38,575 nucleotides of DNA from assembly GCA_009377475.1 (NCBI GenBank), contig WHTY01000040.1, positions 1 through 38,575 on the forward strand. Direction: 5' to 3'. Below are positions 24,891 to 35,649 of this stretch, piece by piece. The translations under genes were made by a program, and so were the position numbers. The DNA comes from Actinophytocola sp. GTDB lineage: Bacteria > Actinomycetota > Actinomycetes > Mycobacteriales > Pseudonocardiaceae. The stretch's first letter is position 1; each line of letters begins with the position of its first letter. A model generated the notes under the pieces. The model made no database searches. It was given only the letters and a program-made list of their open reading frames with translations, and had not been told where the DNA came from.

Positions 24891-26043
24891 TCACCGCCTG
24901 GTCGACGGCGACTCCGGCTCGCGCACCCGAAGGATGAGCAGCCCGGACAAGGTCATGCCGACGGCGACCATGACGCCAAGCGCGGTGTAACCCCAGGCGG
25001 CGAGGAGCGCGCCACCCACGGCCGCGCCGAGCAGATAGCCGAGCTGCGTCACGGCGCTGCGGATGGCCATCATGGCGCCTGCCTGCCCTGGCAGGAGTTC
25101 GAGCGCCAGCCCGCTCGACGCCGGGGTCCGAACACCGGCCGCGAGTCCGACGAGGCAGAACAGCACGACGGCGGGAACCACGCCGAGGCGCAGGGCGAGC
25201 AGCGCGAGCCCGAGGACGGCCATCGCGACGGCGGCCGCCGCGACCAGCCGCCGATGGACGATGCGAGCGACGAGCCAGCCACTGCGGGTCGGGGCGGCGA
25301 AGAACGCCGCCGCCCCGGCTGCCAGCAGCCAGCCCGCCGTGGCCGCGTTCACCGCAAGTACCTCGATGAAGAACGCTCCGACGAAGGTCAGCAATGCCGT
25401 CCAGCACCCGTAGGCCAGCAGCTCCGCGCCGATCCAGCGCCGTGCGCCCCTGTCGGCGACGAGGGTGCGGAGCGGGACGTCCGCCTGCTGCCGACCTGGG
25501 CGCAGCCGGTGCCCGAACACCAGGGTCGCCACCGCAAGCGCGGCGGGCACCGCGTGCGCCACGCGCCACGACAGCCACTCGGTCACCGCCCCGGCCAGCG
25601 GGTTGACGACGATCCAGGCGAGCGCGGGCCCCCGCGACGTACCCGATCGCCCAGGCGCGCTCCGGTCCGCTGAACCCGGCCACGCCGGCGAACCCGGCCG
25701 TGAGCAGCGCCGCCAGGCCGACCCCGACCAGGACGTGAACGAGCAGGAACACAGCAAGGTTAGGAGCGGCGGCGACCGCCGCCGACACACCGATCGTGAG
25801 CGCGGCCCCGCCCCGCAGCAGACGAGGCACGCCGATCGCCTCGATACGCCTGGTCAGCAGCAGCGATACCACCACGGCCACACCAGCGGTCACCGTCCGG
25901 GCCTGGCCAGCGACGGCGACCGACGTCCGCAACTCCCCCGCGACCGCCACCACCGTCGGCGCGAGCACGACCAGCAGCGCCTGCGACGTCATCGTCGCCA
26001 GCACAAGCGGCGCGATGCGGGCCGTTCGCGACACCAGGATCAT
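24891..26043 (-). pseudogene. MFS transporter (drug-exporter type), frameshifted
   Basis: About 384 codons forming a twelve-helix MFS protein in two frames. The first part from ATG 26043 has hydrophobic segments from PLVLATMTSQALLVVLAP onward up to RAWAIGYVAG. The second part picks up at ALAWIVVNPLAGAVTEWLSWR in the neighbouring frame and runs to 24891. The switch falls at a run of five C (25629-25633, plus strand); removing one base gives GYVAGPALAWIV, a perfect continuation. It is therefore either a one-base pseudogene or a sequencing error in an intact gene. Substrate is unknown. It is divergent from the YjbR gene. Confidence 0.8.
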
Positions 26044-26228
26044 GCCACGTACGTCGATCGCCGAGCCCGCGACGTTAGGGCAACGTCCTGCCTCCACCCG
26101 CTGAGGACCAGCGAGGCCCGGCATATCGGACATAAAATCGCGCTGGGCGGGTGGAGGCTCGCTGGCGACGAACGACGCCCGACGTGGTTCTGTCGCGAAC
26201 TGTCGGTGGCCGGCGAGACGATAGGCGC

Positions 26229-26606
26229 ATGTCCGCACACGACGACCCGTTGCTCCGGCTGCGAGCGCTGTGCCTGGCGCTGCCGGAGGTGACAGAACGT
26301 CTCAGCCACGGCGAGCCGACCTGGTTCGTCCGGGGCAAGAAGACGTTCGTGAGCTACGCCGACCACCATCACAACGATCGGCTTGCCTTCTGGTGCGCCG
26401 CACCTCCTGGTGCGCAGGAGGCGCTGATCGGGAGCGATCCGGACGCGTTCTTCCGGCCGCCGTACGTCGGCCACCGCGGTTGGCTCGGCGTCTACCTCGA
26501 CGTGCCGGTGGACTGGCAGGAGATCGCCGAGATCGTCACCGACGCCTACCGCTGTGTCGCACCCAAGACGCTCATCGCCCAGCTCGACGCTGCTACCGGA
26601 AGCTGA
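26229..26606 (+). CDS. YjbR/MmcQ-family protein
   Basis: A 125-residue protein of the CyaY-like-fold YjbR family. Typical features are [30 protein letters not shown], a middle [30 protein letters not shown] and a final helix with [14 protein letters not shown]. Family members are small DNA-binding-like or regulatory proteins without an agreed function. The start ATG 26229 follows GATAGGCGC without a clear ribosome site, and is 185 bp from the divergent MFS start. Confidence 0.85.
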   Translation: MSAHDDPLLRLRALCLALPEVTERLSHGEPTWFVRGKKTFVSYADHHHNDRLAFWCAAPPGAQEALIGSDPDAFFRPPYVGHRGWLGVYLDVPVDWQEIAEIVTDAYRCVAPKTLIAQLDAATGS

Positions 26607-26703
26607 CGTTCTGCGCCAGCGTGAGCGTGCTTTCGTAGTTGACGGTGTTGGTGGCACGTCGCATGTAGGCACGCCAGGCGTCCGACCCGGACTCCCGCCA
26701 CAC
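26593..26703 (-). other. Short C-terminal-like open frame of unknown origin
   Basis: A 36-codon frame (GTG 26703, or TTG 26721) encoding [32 protein letters not shown]. The composition looks like a real protein C terminus rather than random antisense, but I cannot assign a family. It overlaps the end of the YjbR gene on the other strand and begins at the large palindrome. It is most likely the tail of a deleted gene. Confidence 0.35.
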
Positions 26704-26736
26704 TAGACCAAGGTTGACCAATCAACCCTGGTCTAG
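26703..26736. promoter_or_regulatory. 34-bp palindrome upstream of the antitoxin (candidate operator)
   Basis: Arms CTAGACCAAGGTTGA and TCAACCCTGGTCTAG pair at 14 of 15 positions around a CCAA centre. It ends 12 bp before the antitoxin start and contains TTGACC, a possible -35 box. Antitoxins of the Phd/YefM class bind such palindromes to repress their own operon. Confidence 0.6.
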
Positions 26737-26748
26737 CACCGTGGCGTC

Positions 26749-26976
26749 ATGGAACAACCCATCAAGGTGCAGGAAGCCAAGACCCGGCTTTCCGCGCTCT
26801 TGGCCGTCGTCGAGCGCGGCGAACAGGTTGTGATCGCGCGCGGTGACAAGCCCGTAGCCAGGCTGATCCCCGTACAGGAGCCACCGGAGAGGGAGCTCGG
26901 CTTCGTTCCGTACGACCTGCCGGACTCGTTCTTCGAGTCCCTTCCTGAGAACGAGATCGCGGTGTGGGAAGCCTGA
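26749..26976 (+). CDS. Phd/YefM-type antitoxin
   Basis: A 75-residue antitoxin. The N-terminal half MEQPIKVQEAKTRLSALL...RGEQVVIARGDKPVARLIP is the Phd/YefM DNA-binding fold. The C-terminal half (LPDSFFESLPENEI) is the toxin-wrapping tail seen in partners of PIN-domain VapC toxins. The start ATG 26749 follows the palindromic operator closely and has no strong ribosome site. Its stop overlaps a 25-codon frame that keeps only the two ends of a VapC-like toxin, so the antitoxin is now effectively an orphan. Confidence 0.86.
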   Translation: MEQPIKVQEAKTRLSALLAVVERGEQVVIARGDKPVARLIPVQEPPERELGFVPYDLPDSFFESLPENEIAVWEA

Positions 26977-27053
26977 TGCCGCTGCGGCTCATACACGCTG
27001 CCACGGCCGATGAAGCGTTCAAGACGCTGGTGGGCATCGAGGTGATCTGGTGA
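26976..27053 (+). pseudogene. VapC-like PIN toxin reduced to its two ends
   Basis: The ATG at 26976 shares its A with the antitoxin TGA, the usual coupling in phd-vapC operons. The 25 codons begin MPLRLI, as PIN toxins do before LLDTH, and end ATADEAFKTLVGIEVIW, which matches the family's C-terminal (TxDxxFxxYGVxVIW). About 100 central codons, including the catalytic Asp/Glu residues, are absent. No nuclease activity is possible. Confidence 0.62.
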
Positions 27054-27095
27054 CTTCTCCCCGCTTGCGGATTTTTGGTCGTTCGCGCGACGGCT

Positions 27096-28580
27096 CTAGC
27101 AGTTGCCCCGCGACAGGTCCGTCGTGTAGCGCGGCACGCACACCGTGCGGGCGCCGGGCCTGCCTTTGAGGACGACCTTCCGCAGCGTGGTGTTGTTGCT
27201 GGTGTCCGTCTCGAAAAGACGCTTTCCGGGGTTCGCGGTCACCTCGACGTAGTAGGTGCCGTTGGGCACCTTCGTGATGTTGAACGCCTGACCGGCGACG
27301 CCCTGGTAGTAGGTGTCGCCCCAGCCGACGGGGATCATCTGGCGCACCCACAGCGCGTCCTCCCACCCACACCTCGTGCCGTCGCCGGGTCGCCACTCGG
27401 CGTCCGGAAGGTCGAGGGCGATGCTGTCGGTGGGCACGATGCAGAAGGACTGCTTGTGACTGCGTACCGAGGCGGCACGGGAGGAGTCGAGCAGCCGATA
27501 CCGGGCGAAGTCGGTGAAGTGCCAGTGGTGGTGGCCTCGCTGCCGGTGGAACTTCATGGTGCCGACGCGAGCGCGTCCCACCACCTCGTCTCCCCGGTAG
27601 AAGTACTGGTAGGCCTCCATGACATCCTCGCCCCGCTGCCGGAAGCCCTCCACGTCGAGTCGTGAGGTGCCGCCGACCCACACGTTGGCCGCGAAGCGGA
27701 GCAGGTCGCGGCCACGGGAGTGAACTGCGCGGATGCCCCACGCCGGTAGCGACGCGAGGTCGGGAAGGTTGCGGGTGTTGGGCTGCTTCACGGTCCGCAC
27801 CGCTGGGTGCTTGGACAACCGCTCTTCATCGGCGGCCGCCTCGCTGCCTTGGGCGAAGGTCGCGCCGCTGGACGACGCGGTGCGCGTCTTGACGGTGATC
27901 GACATCGACGCCTTCGCGTCCTCCTGAGCGATGTGGAACAGGTCGACGTAGCGCCGCGCGATCGACACCGTGACGGTGTAGCGGCCGTCCGGTCCACGGA
28001 ACCGCACCCCACCGTACCCCAGCGCCCGAGTCGCCCAGCCGTCGTCGATGCCCCACACGTGCGAGAGCCCGAAGCGATGCAACCGGCAGCCCTCCGGAAA
28101 ACGCGGCGTGTCCGGCCCACCGGGCGCGGACCGTTGCTGCTCGTAGCTGTTGGGGCAGAACGTCCGCAACGGTGTTCGCTTGACGAGCTCCCCGGCGGCG
28201 TTCCGCACCGTGACACGCACGAATCGTGCGAGACCGCGCCTGGTGACGATCTCACGAGGAAGGCCGCGCTCCTGGGCCGTGTCGCTGCGACCGACATAGT
28301 CGGCCTTGACGATCTGAAATGGACCGGTGTGCTCGGTGCGCCGCACCCGCAGTTCGAACGTCCCGTTCACCGGCGTCACCCACACCTGGGGGTCCACCCG
28401 CACCGGCGCGTCCGCGTTGCCCCGGTGGGCGGTCTGCTCCGTCCGTGTCTGCAGCAGTCGCAGCGACGTCGTCTGCGACTCGTCTCCCGCCTGGGCCTGC
28501 GCTCCCGGCAGCGCCGTGATCACCATCGTCGCAGCGAGCGCGAGCGCTCCCCTCCTACCTGCTCCGAGTTTCCCAGCCAT
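27096..28580 (-). CDS. Secreted lysyl-oxidase-domain protein
   Basis: A 494-residue exported protein. It begins with a positively charged n-region and a hydrophobic stretch ending in PGAQAQA, a standard Sec signal with cleavage near residue 32. The C-terminal ~200 residues match the lysyl oxidase domain: a His-rich copper site in RQRGHHHWHFTDFARYRLLD, the cysteines of SFCIV, TRCGWED and the C-terminal TVCVPRY, and NITKVPNGTYYVEVTANP. Residues ~40-230 have an unassigned beta-rich look. Such bacterial proteins are copper amine oxidases or structural relatives acting outside the cell. Upstream, the minus strand carries GGAGGAGG a few bases before the ATG. It is not in an operon. Confidence 0.86.
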   Translation of the reverse strand: MAGKLGAGRRGALALAATMVITALPGAQAQAGDESQTTSLRLLQTRTEQTAHRGNADAPVRVDPQVWVTPVNGTFELRVRRTEHTGPFQIVKADYVGRSDTAQERGLPREIVTRRGLARFVRVTVRNAAGELVKRTPLRTFCPNSYEQQRSAPGGPDTPRFPEGCRLHRFGLSHVWGIDDGWATRALGYGGVRFRGPDGRYTVTVSIARRYVDLFHIAQEDAKASMSITVKTRTASSSGATFAQGSEAAADEERLSKHPAVRTVKQPNTRNLPDLASLPAWGIRAVHSRGRDLLRFAANVWVGGTSRLDVEGFRQRGEDVMEAYQYFYRGDEVVGRARVGTMKFHRQRGHHHWHFTDFARYRLLDSSRAASVRSHKQSFCIVPTDSIALDLPDAEWRPGDGTRCGWEDALWVRQMIPVGWGDTYYQGVAGQAFNITKVPNGTYYVEVTANPGKRLFETDTSNNTTLRKVVLKGRPGARTVCVPRYTTDLSRGNC

Positions 28581-28751
28581 ACCCGCCTCCTCCTCATCCC
28601 GACCCGGACAGCCGACGAACCTGGGTAGTCATCGCGTGTGGGTCACACACATGACGCACCTGGTTAGCACCGGGTTGTCACGGAGTTACAGCCGTTTCGA
28701 TGTGGGTGCGGAAAGCCCAGCCGACGGGCCGGGACGCCGAAGGCATCCCTG

Positions 28752-30242
<1,491 letters not shown>

Positions 30243-30277
30243 CGGAGTTCCCTTTCTCAGCCGTTGGCCGCCTCGCT

Positions 30278-30309
30278 CAATGGGCTATGATCGGTCCTTT
30301 AGCTTATTG
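30278..30309. promoter_or_regulatory. Paired operator half-sites in the permease promoter
   Basis: CAATGGGCTA (30278-30287) and TAGCTTATTG (30300-30309) face each other around 12 bases. Read in one orientation both fit TAGCYYATTR. They lie just upstream of the permease start and are candidates for the FadR-type regulator encoded at the end of the cluster. Confidence 0.5.
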
Positions 30310-30437
30310 AACGAGAGAGTGGCATGGGTCACACGTTCGCGTCAAGGTCCGGGCCAGCGACGGAAAGCCGCCCGCGCTCACCCACGCTGCCCGTTGACCG
30401 AGGGCGTCGCTGATGGTTCCCTTGAAAGGACTAGTTT

Positions 30438-30447
30438 TAGCCCATTA
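30438..30447. promoter_or_regulatory. Third TAGCYYATTR half-site, in the glutamine-synthetase promoter
   Basis: TAGCCCATTA is the same motif as the pair at 30278-30309 and lies 43 bp before the GTG start of the ligase gene. Its presence on both sides of the divergent region supports one shared regulator. Confidence 0.45.
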
Positions 30448-30490
30448 GACGCTGCGTGAGAGCCGCAGCAGTCGGGAAGGAGCGGCGGCC

Positions 30491-31867
30491 GTGTCTGCTT
30501 CCGAGTCTGATACCGATGCACCGCTTACCGTCGACGACCTGCGCGGGCTCATCGACGCCGGGCAGGTCGACACCGTACTCATCGCCGTCACCGACATGCA
30601 GGGACGACTCCAGGGCAAGCGGTGCGCCGCCAGGTACTTCCTCGACGTGGTGCTCCCCAACGCCGCGGAGGCGTGCAGCTACCTGCTCGCCGTCGACGTC
30701 GACATGAACACCGTCGACGGCTACGCGATGTCGTCGTGGCAGAGCGGCTACGGCGACTTCGTGCTGAAACCGGACCTCGCGACGCTGCGCCTCGTGCCGT
30801 GGCAGGAGGGCACCGCACTGGTGCTCTGCGACCTGAGCTGGGAGGACGGCAGCCCGGTCACCGCGTCGCCGAGGCAGGTCCTGCGCAAGCAGCTCGACCG
30901 GCTCGCCGAACGCGGGCTCACCGCCTACGTCGGCACCGAGCTGGAGTTCATCGTCTTCCGGGACAGCTACGAGACCGCATGGCGGAAGGCGTACCGCGAC
31001 CTTGACCCGGCGAGCCAGTACAACGTGGACTACTCGATGATCGGCACCGGCCGGATCGAGCACCTCCTGCGGCGGATCCGGAACGGGATGGCGGGCGCCG
31101 GGATGTACGTCGAGTCCGCCAAGGGCGAGTGCAACCTCGGCCAGCACGAGATCGCCTTCCGCTACGACGAGGCGTTGCGGACCTGCGACAACCACAGCAT
31201 CTACAAGACCGGCGCGAAGGAGATCGCCGCGCAGGAAGACATGAGCCTGACCTTCATGGCCAAGTTCGACGAACGGGAGGGCAACTCCTGCCACATCCAC
31301 ATCTCGTTGCGCTCGACCGACGGCGACCCGGTGCTCGCGGGCGACGGGCCGCACGGGTTCTCGAAGCTGATGGCGCACTTCGTCGCCGGGCAGGAGGCGT
31401 GTCTGCCGGAACTCACCTACCTGTTCGCGCCGAACGTCAACTCGTACAAGCGGTTCCAGCCGGGCAGCTTCGCGCCGACGACGGTGGCGTGGGGCATGGA
31501 CAACCGCACCTGCGCGCTGCGGGTGGTCGGGCACGGGCCGTCGCTGCGGATGGAGAACCGGGTTCCCGGCGGCGACGTCAACCCCTATCTCGCGGTCGCC
31601 GCGCTGGTCGCGGCGGGGCTGCACGGCATAGAGCGGGAACTGGAGCTGGAACCGGAGTTCACCGGCAACGCCTACGACGCCGACCTGCCGCAGGTGCCAG
31701 CGACGCTGCGGGACGCCGCCCAGTTGTTCGCCGACAGCAAGCTCGCCCGCGAGGCGTTCGGCGACGACGTCGTCGCGCACTACCTGAACGCGGCCAAGGT
31801 CGAGCTGGCCGCGTACGACGCCACCGTGACCGACTGGGAGAGGTTCCGTGGTTTCGAACGGCTCTAA
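30491..31867 (+). CDS. Glutamine-synthetase-like gamma-glutamyl ligase (GlnA4-type, ethanolamine)
   Basis: A 458-residue glutamine synthetase-fold enzyme. Visible signatures are TDMQGRLQGKR, YVGTELEFIVF (metal-binding Glu), ESAKGECNLGQHEI, NSCHIHISL (metal His), and SYKRFQPGSFAPTTVAWGMDNRTCALRV with the ATP/glutamate-binding region; the C-terminal adenylylation tyrosine motif of true GlnA is absent. The neighbours are an ethanolamine permease and genes for oxidising and hydrolysing a gamma-glutamyl alcohol. Ligation of glutamate to ethanolamine, as shown for S. coelicolor GlnA4, is therefore the favoured reaction. A polyamine substrate (GlnA2/3-like) is the alternative. GTG 30491 has AAGGAG eight bases upstream. 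The 3' end overlaps the hydrolase gene by 20 bp. Confidence 0.87.
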   Translation: MSASESDTDAPLTVDDLRGLIDAGQVDTVLIAVTDMQGRLQGKRCAARYFLDVVLPNAAEACSYLLAVDVDMNTVDGYAMSSWQSGYGDFVLKPDLATLRLVPWQEGTALVLCDLSWEDGSPVTASPRQVLRKQLDRLAERGLTAYVGTELEFIVFRDSYETAWRKAYRDLDPASQYNVDYSMIGTGRIEHLLRRIRNGMAGAGMYVESAKGECNLGQHEIAFRYDEALRTCDNHSIYKTGAKEIAAQEDMSLTFMAKFDEREGNSCHIHISLRSTDGDPVLAGDGPHGFSKLMAHFVAGQEACLPELTYLFAPNVNSYKRFQPGSFAPTTVAWGMDNRTCALRVVGHGPSLRMENRVPGGDVNPYLAVAALVAAGLHGIERELELEPEFTGNAYDADLPQVPATLRDAAQLFADSKLAREAFGDDVVAHYLNAAKVELAAYDATVTDWERFRGFERL

Positions 31868-32612
31868 ACCGGTGATCGGCTTGACCACCTACGCCCAGCG
31901 GGCGCAGACCGGGGTGTGGGACACCGACTTCGCGCTGCTGCCGAGCAATTACGTCGATGCGGTCAGCCGTGCGGGCGGCGTCCCGGTGCTGCTGCCCCCG
32001 GTCAACTACGGCACGGACGGCTCGGCGGAGGTCATCGCCGCGCTCGACGGGCTGGTGATCTCCGGCGGCGCCGACATCGACCCCGCCGCCTACGACCAGC
32101 AGCCGCACCCGGCGACCACCGACACCCAGCCCGGCAGGGACCAGTGGGAGATCCGGCTGCTCGAGCACGCCCTGGCGGGTGACCTGCCGGTGCTCGGCGT
32201 CTGCCGTGGCGCGCAGGTGCTCAACGTCGCGCTCGGTGGCTCGCTGCATCAGCACTTGCCGGACGTCGTCGGCCACGAAGCGCACCGTCCCGCGCCCGCG
32301 GTGTTTGGCCCCATCCGAGTGCGGCTGACGGACGGCGGCCTTGCCGCGCGGATCCTCGGCGGTGACTGCAAGGTCCCCTGCTACCACCACCAGGCGCTGG
32401 ACCGGATCGCCCCGGCGCTGCGGGCGAGTGGCTGGGCAGAGGACGGCACGGTCGAGGCCGTCGAACTGCCGACGCACCGCTTCGTTCTCGGCGTGCAGTG
32501 GCATCCCGAGCAGGACTCCGGCGATCCTCGGCTGTTCGAGGCCTTGGTCGCCGCGGCACTGAGGACTGCTAGCAGGTCCGAAGCATCAGACACTGTGAAG
32601 GAGGCGCGATGA
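31848..32612 (+). CDS. puuD: Gamma-glutamyl hydrolase, PuuD-like class I amidotransferase
   Basis: A 254-residue class I glutamine-amidotransferase-fold hydrolase of the peptidase C26 group. The nucleophile is Cys119 in [13 protein letters not shown], and the catalytic His-Glu pair lies in GVQWHPEQD near the C terminus; ISGGADIDP precedes. PuuD cleaves gamma-glutamyl-GABA; here the enzyme would release the amine-derived acid (glycine, if the substrate is ethanolamine) and regenerate glutamate. The GTG at 31848 lies inside the end of the ligase gene and the stop overlaps the aldehyde dehydrogenase ATG, so the operon is tightly coupled. Confidence 0.87.
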   Translation: MVSNGSKPVIGLTTYAQRAQTGVWDTDFALLPSNYVDAVSRAGGVPVLLPPVNYGTDGSAEVIAALDGLVISGGADIDPAAYDQQPHPATTDTQPGRDQWEIRLLEHALAGDLPVLGVCRGAQVLNVALGGSLHQHLPDVVGHEAHRPAPAVFGPIRVRLTDGGLAARILGGDCKVPCYHHQALDRIAPALRASGWAEDGTVEAVELPTHRFVLGVQWHPEQDSGDPRLFEALVAAALRTASRSEASDTVKEAR

Positions 32613-33973
32613 CGACGTTCGATGTGATCAACCCGGCGACGGAACAGCTGGTGCGAACCGTGCCGCTGGCCAGTGTCGATGAGGCGGACGCGGCCATCGC
32701 CCGCGCCGAGAAGGCGCAGGAGTCCTGGCGCGACGTCGCGCCCGCCGACCGGGCACGGCTGCTGCGCCGGTTCGCCGACGCCGTCGGCGCCGACCTGGAG
32801 CACCTCGCCGAGCTCGAGGTCGCCAACTCCGGGCACACCATCAGCAACGCACGAGGCGAGGCGGGCAACGTCCGCGACGTGCTGCACTACTACGCGGCGG
32901 CCCCGGAGCGGCAGTTCGGCAAGCAGATCCCGGTCGCGGGCGGCGTGAACGTCACGTTCGCCGAGCCGCTCGGCGTGGTGGGCATCATCGTGCCGTGGAA
33001 CTTCCCGATGCCGATCGCCGCGTGGGGTTTCGCGCCCGCGCTGGCAGCGGGCAACACGGTGGTGCTCAAGCCCGCCGAGCTGACGCCGCTGACGGCACTA
33101 CGGCTGGCGGAGCTGGCCCGCGAAGCGGGCATCCCGGAGGACGTCTTCCAGGTGATTCCCGGCAAGGGCTCGGTGGTCGGCGAGCGATTCGTCACCCACC
33201 CCGGCGTGCGCAAGGTGGTGTTCACCGGCTCGACCAGCGTCGGCAAGCGGATCATGGCGGGCTGCGCTGACCAGGTGAAGCGGGTGACGCTGGAGCTGGG
33301 CGGCAAGAGCGCCAACATCGTGTTCGCGGACGCGGACATTGAAGGCGCTGCGCGGGCTGCTCCTTATGGCGTGTTCGACAACGCGGGCCAGGACTGCTGC
33401 GCGCGTTCCCGGATCCTGGTGCAGCGCGGCGCGCTGGACGAGTTCATGGCGCTGCTGGAACCCGCCGTCACGGGCGTGCGGGTCGGCGACCCCGGTGACG
33501 ACGCGACCGAGATGGGACCGTTGATCTCGGCGGCGCAGCGCGACATCGTCGCGTCCTTCGTGCCGGACGACGCCCCGGTCGCGTTCCGGGGCAGCTGCCC
33601 GGGCGGCGCGGGCTACTGGTTCCCGCCGACGGTGCTCGCACCGGTGGACCCGGCGTCGCGGGCGTGGCGGGAGGAAATCTTCGGCCCGGTCGTCGCGGTG
33701 ATGCCGTTCGAGGACGAGGCCGACGCGATCCGCATCGCCAACGACACCGACTACGGCCTCGCCGGATCGCTGTGGACTCGCGACGTCGGCAAGGCGCTGC
33801 GGGTGGCGCGCGGCGTCGAGGCGGGCAACCTCTCGGTCAACTCCCACTCCGCCGTGCGGTACTCGACGCCGTTCGGCGGGTTCAAGCAGTCCGGCCTCGG
33901 CCGGGAGCTCGGCCCGGACGCGCTGGCGGCGTTCACCGAGACCAAGAACGTGTTCATCAATACCGAGGAGTGA
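32609..33973 (+). CDS. NAD(P)-dependent aldehyde dehydrogenase
   Basis: A 454-residue aldehyde dehydrogenase. The general base Glu229 lies in [11 protein letters not shown] and the nucleophile Cys263 in [33 protein letters not shown] and [12 protein letters not shown] are standard motifs. Length is at the short end of the family but complete, and the last residues resemble the usual C terminus. In this cluster it should oxidise a gamma-glutamyl aminoaldehyde to the acid before hydrolysis. ATG 32609 overlaps the upstream stop (ATGA), and the SDR follows after 1 bp. Confidence 0.92.
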   Translation: MTTFDVINPATEQLVRTVPLASVDEADAAIARAEKAQESWRDVAPADRARLLRRFADAVGADLEHLAELEVANSGHTISNARGEAGNVRDVLHYYAAAPERQFGKQIPVAGGVNVTFAEPLGVVGIIVPWNFPMPIAAWGFAPALAAGNTVVLKPAELTPLTALRLAELAREAGIPEDVFQVIPGKGSVVGERFVTHPGVRKVVFTGSTSVGKRIMAGCADQVKRVTLELGGKSANIVFADADIEGAARAAPYGVFDNAGQDCCARSRILVQRGALDEFMALLEPAVTGVRVGDPGDDATEMGPLISAAQRDIVASFVPDDAPVAFRGSCPGGAGYWFPPTVLAPVDPASRAWREEIFGPVVAVMPFEDEADAIRIANDTDYGLAGSLWTRDVGKALRVARGVEAGNLSVNSHSAVRYSTPFGGFKQSGLGRELGPDALAAFTETKNVFINTEE

Positions 33974-33974
33974 C

Positions 33975-34736
33975 ATGAGACTCGAAGGCAAGGTGGCCGT
34001 GGTGACCGGCGGCGCGAGCGGGATCGGGTTGGCGACCGTGCGGCGGCTCGCCGCCGACGGTGCCACGATCGTGATCGGTGACGTCGATCCGGACGCGGGC
34101 AAGGCCGCCGCGGACGAGGTCGGCGGGCTTTTTGTACAGACAGACGTCACCAGCGAGGCGGACGTCGAGAACCTGTTCGCCACCGCGAACGACAGTCACG
34201 GCTCGGTCGACATCGCCTTCAACAACGCGGGTATCTCGCCGCCGGACGACGACTCGATCCTCGACACCGAGCGGGACGCGTGGCAGCGGGTGCAGGAGGT
34301 CAACCTGACCTCGGTCTACCTGTGCTGCAAGGCGGCCATCCCCTACATGCGGCGGCAGGGCAAGGGCTCGATCATCAACACCGCATCGTTCGTGGCGATG
34401 ATGGGCGCGGCGACCTCGCAGATCTCCTACACCGCGTCCAAGGGCGGTGTGCTGGCGATGTCGCGGGAGCTGGGCGTGCAGTTCGCCCGCGAGGGCATCC
34501 GCGTCAACGCGCTGTGCCCGGGTCCCGTCAACACCCCGCTGCTGCAGGAGCTGTTCGCCAAGGACCCGGAGAAGGCGCAGCGTCGTCTGGTGCACGTCCC
34601 GATGGGCCGGTTCGCCGAGCCGGAGGAGATCGCCGCCGCGGTCGCCTTCCTGGCCAGCGACGACGCGTCCTTCATCACCGCGTCCACCTTCCTGGTCGAC
34701 GGTGGCATCTCCAGCGCCTACGTCACCCCGCTGTAA
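33975..34736 (+). CDS. Short-chain dehydrogenase/reductase
   Basis: A 253-residue classical SDR. The cofactor motif TGGASGIG is at residues 11-18, NNAG at 83-86, and the catalytic residues are Ser138, Tyr152 and Lys156 (YTASK). The acidic residue in VIGDVDP at the end of the second strand favours NAD. Its place beside the aldehyde dehydrogenase suggests it oxidises the hydroxyl of gamma-glutamylethanolamide to the aldehyde. It starts 1 bp after the aldehyde dehydrogenase stop and is the last catabolic gene before the regulator. Confidence 0.92.
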   Translation: MRLEGKVAVVTGGASGIGLATVRRLAADGATIVIGDVDPDAGKAAADEVGGLFVQTDVTSEADVENLFATANDSHGSVDIAFNNAGISPPDDDSILDTERDAWQRVQEVNLTSVYLCCKAAIPYMRRQGKGSIINTASFVAMMGAATSQISYTASKGGVLAMSRELGVQFAREGIRVNALCPGPVNTPLLQELFAKDPEKAQRRLVHVPMGRFAEPEEIAAAVAFLASDDASFITASTFLVDGGISSAYVTPL

Positions 34737-34831
34737 GGCGTGCGGACGACCGACGGCGGGCACGTCCAGGTGACGGATGGTTAAATCGCAGGGTCAGACC
34801 TTTGACCATTGACGGTCGGGAGACCAGCGTA

Positions 34832-35581
34832 GTGAGCAGTCGGGATGTGACCCCGGTCGACGCCGCTGGCGCCGTGGACGAGGCGATGTTCCGCCCGGTA
34901 CGGGGCGGAAACGCCTTCGAGGAGACGGTGGAGCGGCTGCTGCAGACGATCAAGCTCGGCGTGGTCGACCCCGGCGATCGGCTTCCGGCCGAACGCGACC
35001 TCGCCGCCCGCTTCAACGTCAGCAGGGTGACGCTGCGGGAGGCGATCCGGGCGCTGCAACAGGCGGGCTACGTCGAGTCGCGCCGGGGCCGCTACGGCGG
35101 CACCTTCGTCAGCCGGACGCCGCCGCGCCCCGACCGGCGGAGCCTCAAGCGGGTCGCCATGCAGATGGGCGACGCGCTCGACGACGCCCTGACGCTGCGG
35201 TACGTCCTCGAAGTGGGCGCCGCCGAGGCGGCTGCTGGCAGAGAGCTGGCCGCGTCGGAGCGGGAGCACCTGCGGCGCAGGCTGGACGAGACGTCCGCCG
35301 CCAACCTGGACGACTACCGGCGCCTCGACTCCCGGTTCCACCTCGCCGTGGCGGAGGTCAGCGGCTCGCCGTCGCTGACGTCGGCGGTCGCCGACGTGCG
35401 GATGCGGCTCAACGAGCTGCTCGACGCCATCCCGCTGCTCGCCCGCAACATCGAGCACTCCAACGAGCAGCACACCGCCGTCGTCGACGCCATCCTCGCC
35501 GGTGACCCGGAAGCGGCCCGGCGGTCGATGGCGGAGCACGTCGACGGCACGGCGGCGTTGCTCAGGGGTTTCCTCGCCTAG
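34832..35581 (+). CDS. FadR-subfamily GntR transcriptional regulator
   Basis: A 249-residue GntR-type regulator. The winged helix (about residues 25-95) contains RLPAERDLAARFNVSRVTLREAIRALQQAGYVESRRGRYGGTFV. The helical FCD ligand domain follows, with metal-site-like residues in DSRFHLAVAE and HTAVVDAILAGDPEAARRSMAEHV. GTG 34832 has GGGAG nine bases upstream. Between SDR and this gene are 95 bp with GGTCA-N6-TGACC, a possible separate operator. It probably represses or activates the ethanolamine genes, and the TAGCYYATTR half-sites in the divergent promoter are its best candidate targets. Confidence 0.87.
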   Translation: MSSRDVTPVDAAGAVDEAMFRPVRGGNAFEETVERLLQTIKLGVVDPGDRLPAERDLAARFNVSRVTLREAIRALQQAGYVESRRGRYGGTFVSRTPPRPDRRSLKRVAMQMGDALDDALTLRYVLEVGAAEAAAGRELAASEREHLRRRLDETSAANLDDYRRLDSRFHLAVAEVSGSPSLTSAVADVRMRLNELLDAIPLLARNIEHSNEQHTAVVDAILAGDPEAARRSMAEHVDGTAALLRGFLA

Positions 35582-35649
35582 TTTCGCTGCCGCGCGGTCC
35601 TGTGGGCATATCCCGCCGCCAGCGACGCCGCGTGTTTGTTAGAAGGAAT

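Noticed and set aside
26703..26736. Rho-independent terminator
   Set aside because: The palindrome lacks a T-run on either side and lies immediately before the antitoxin start, which fits an operator better.
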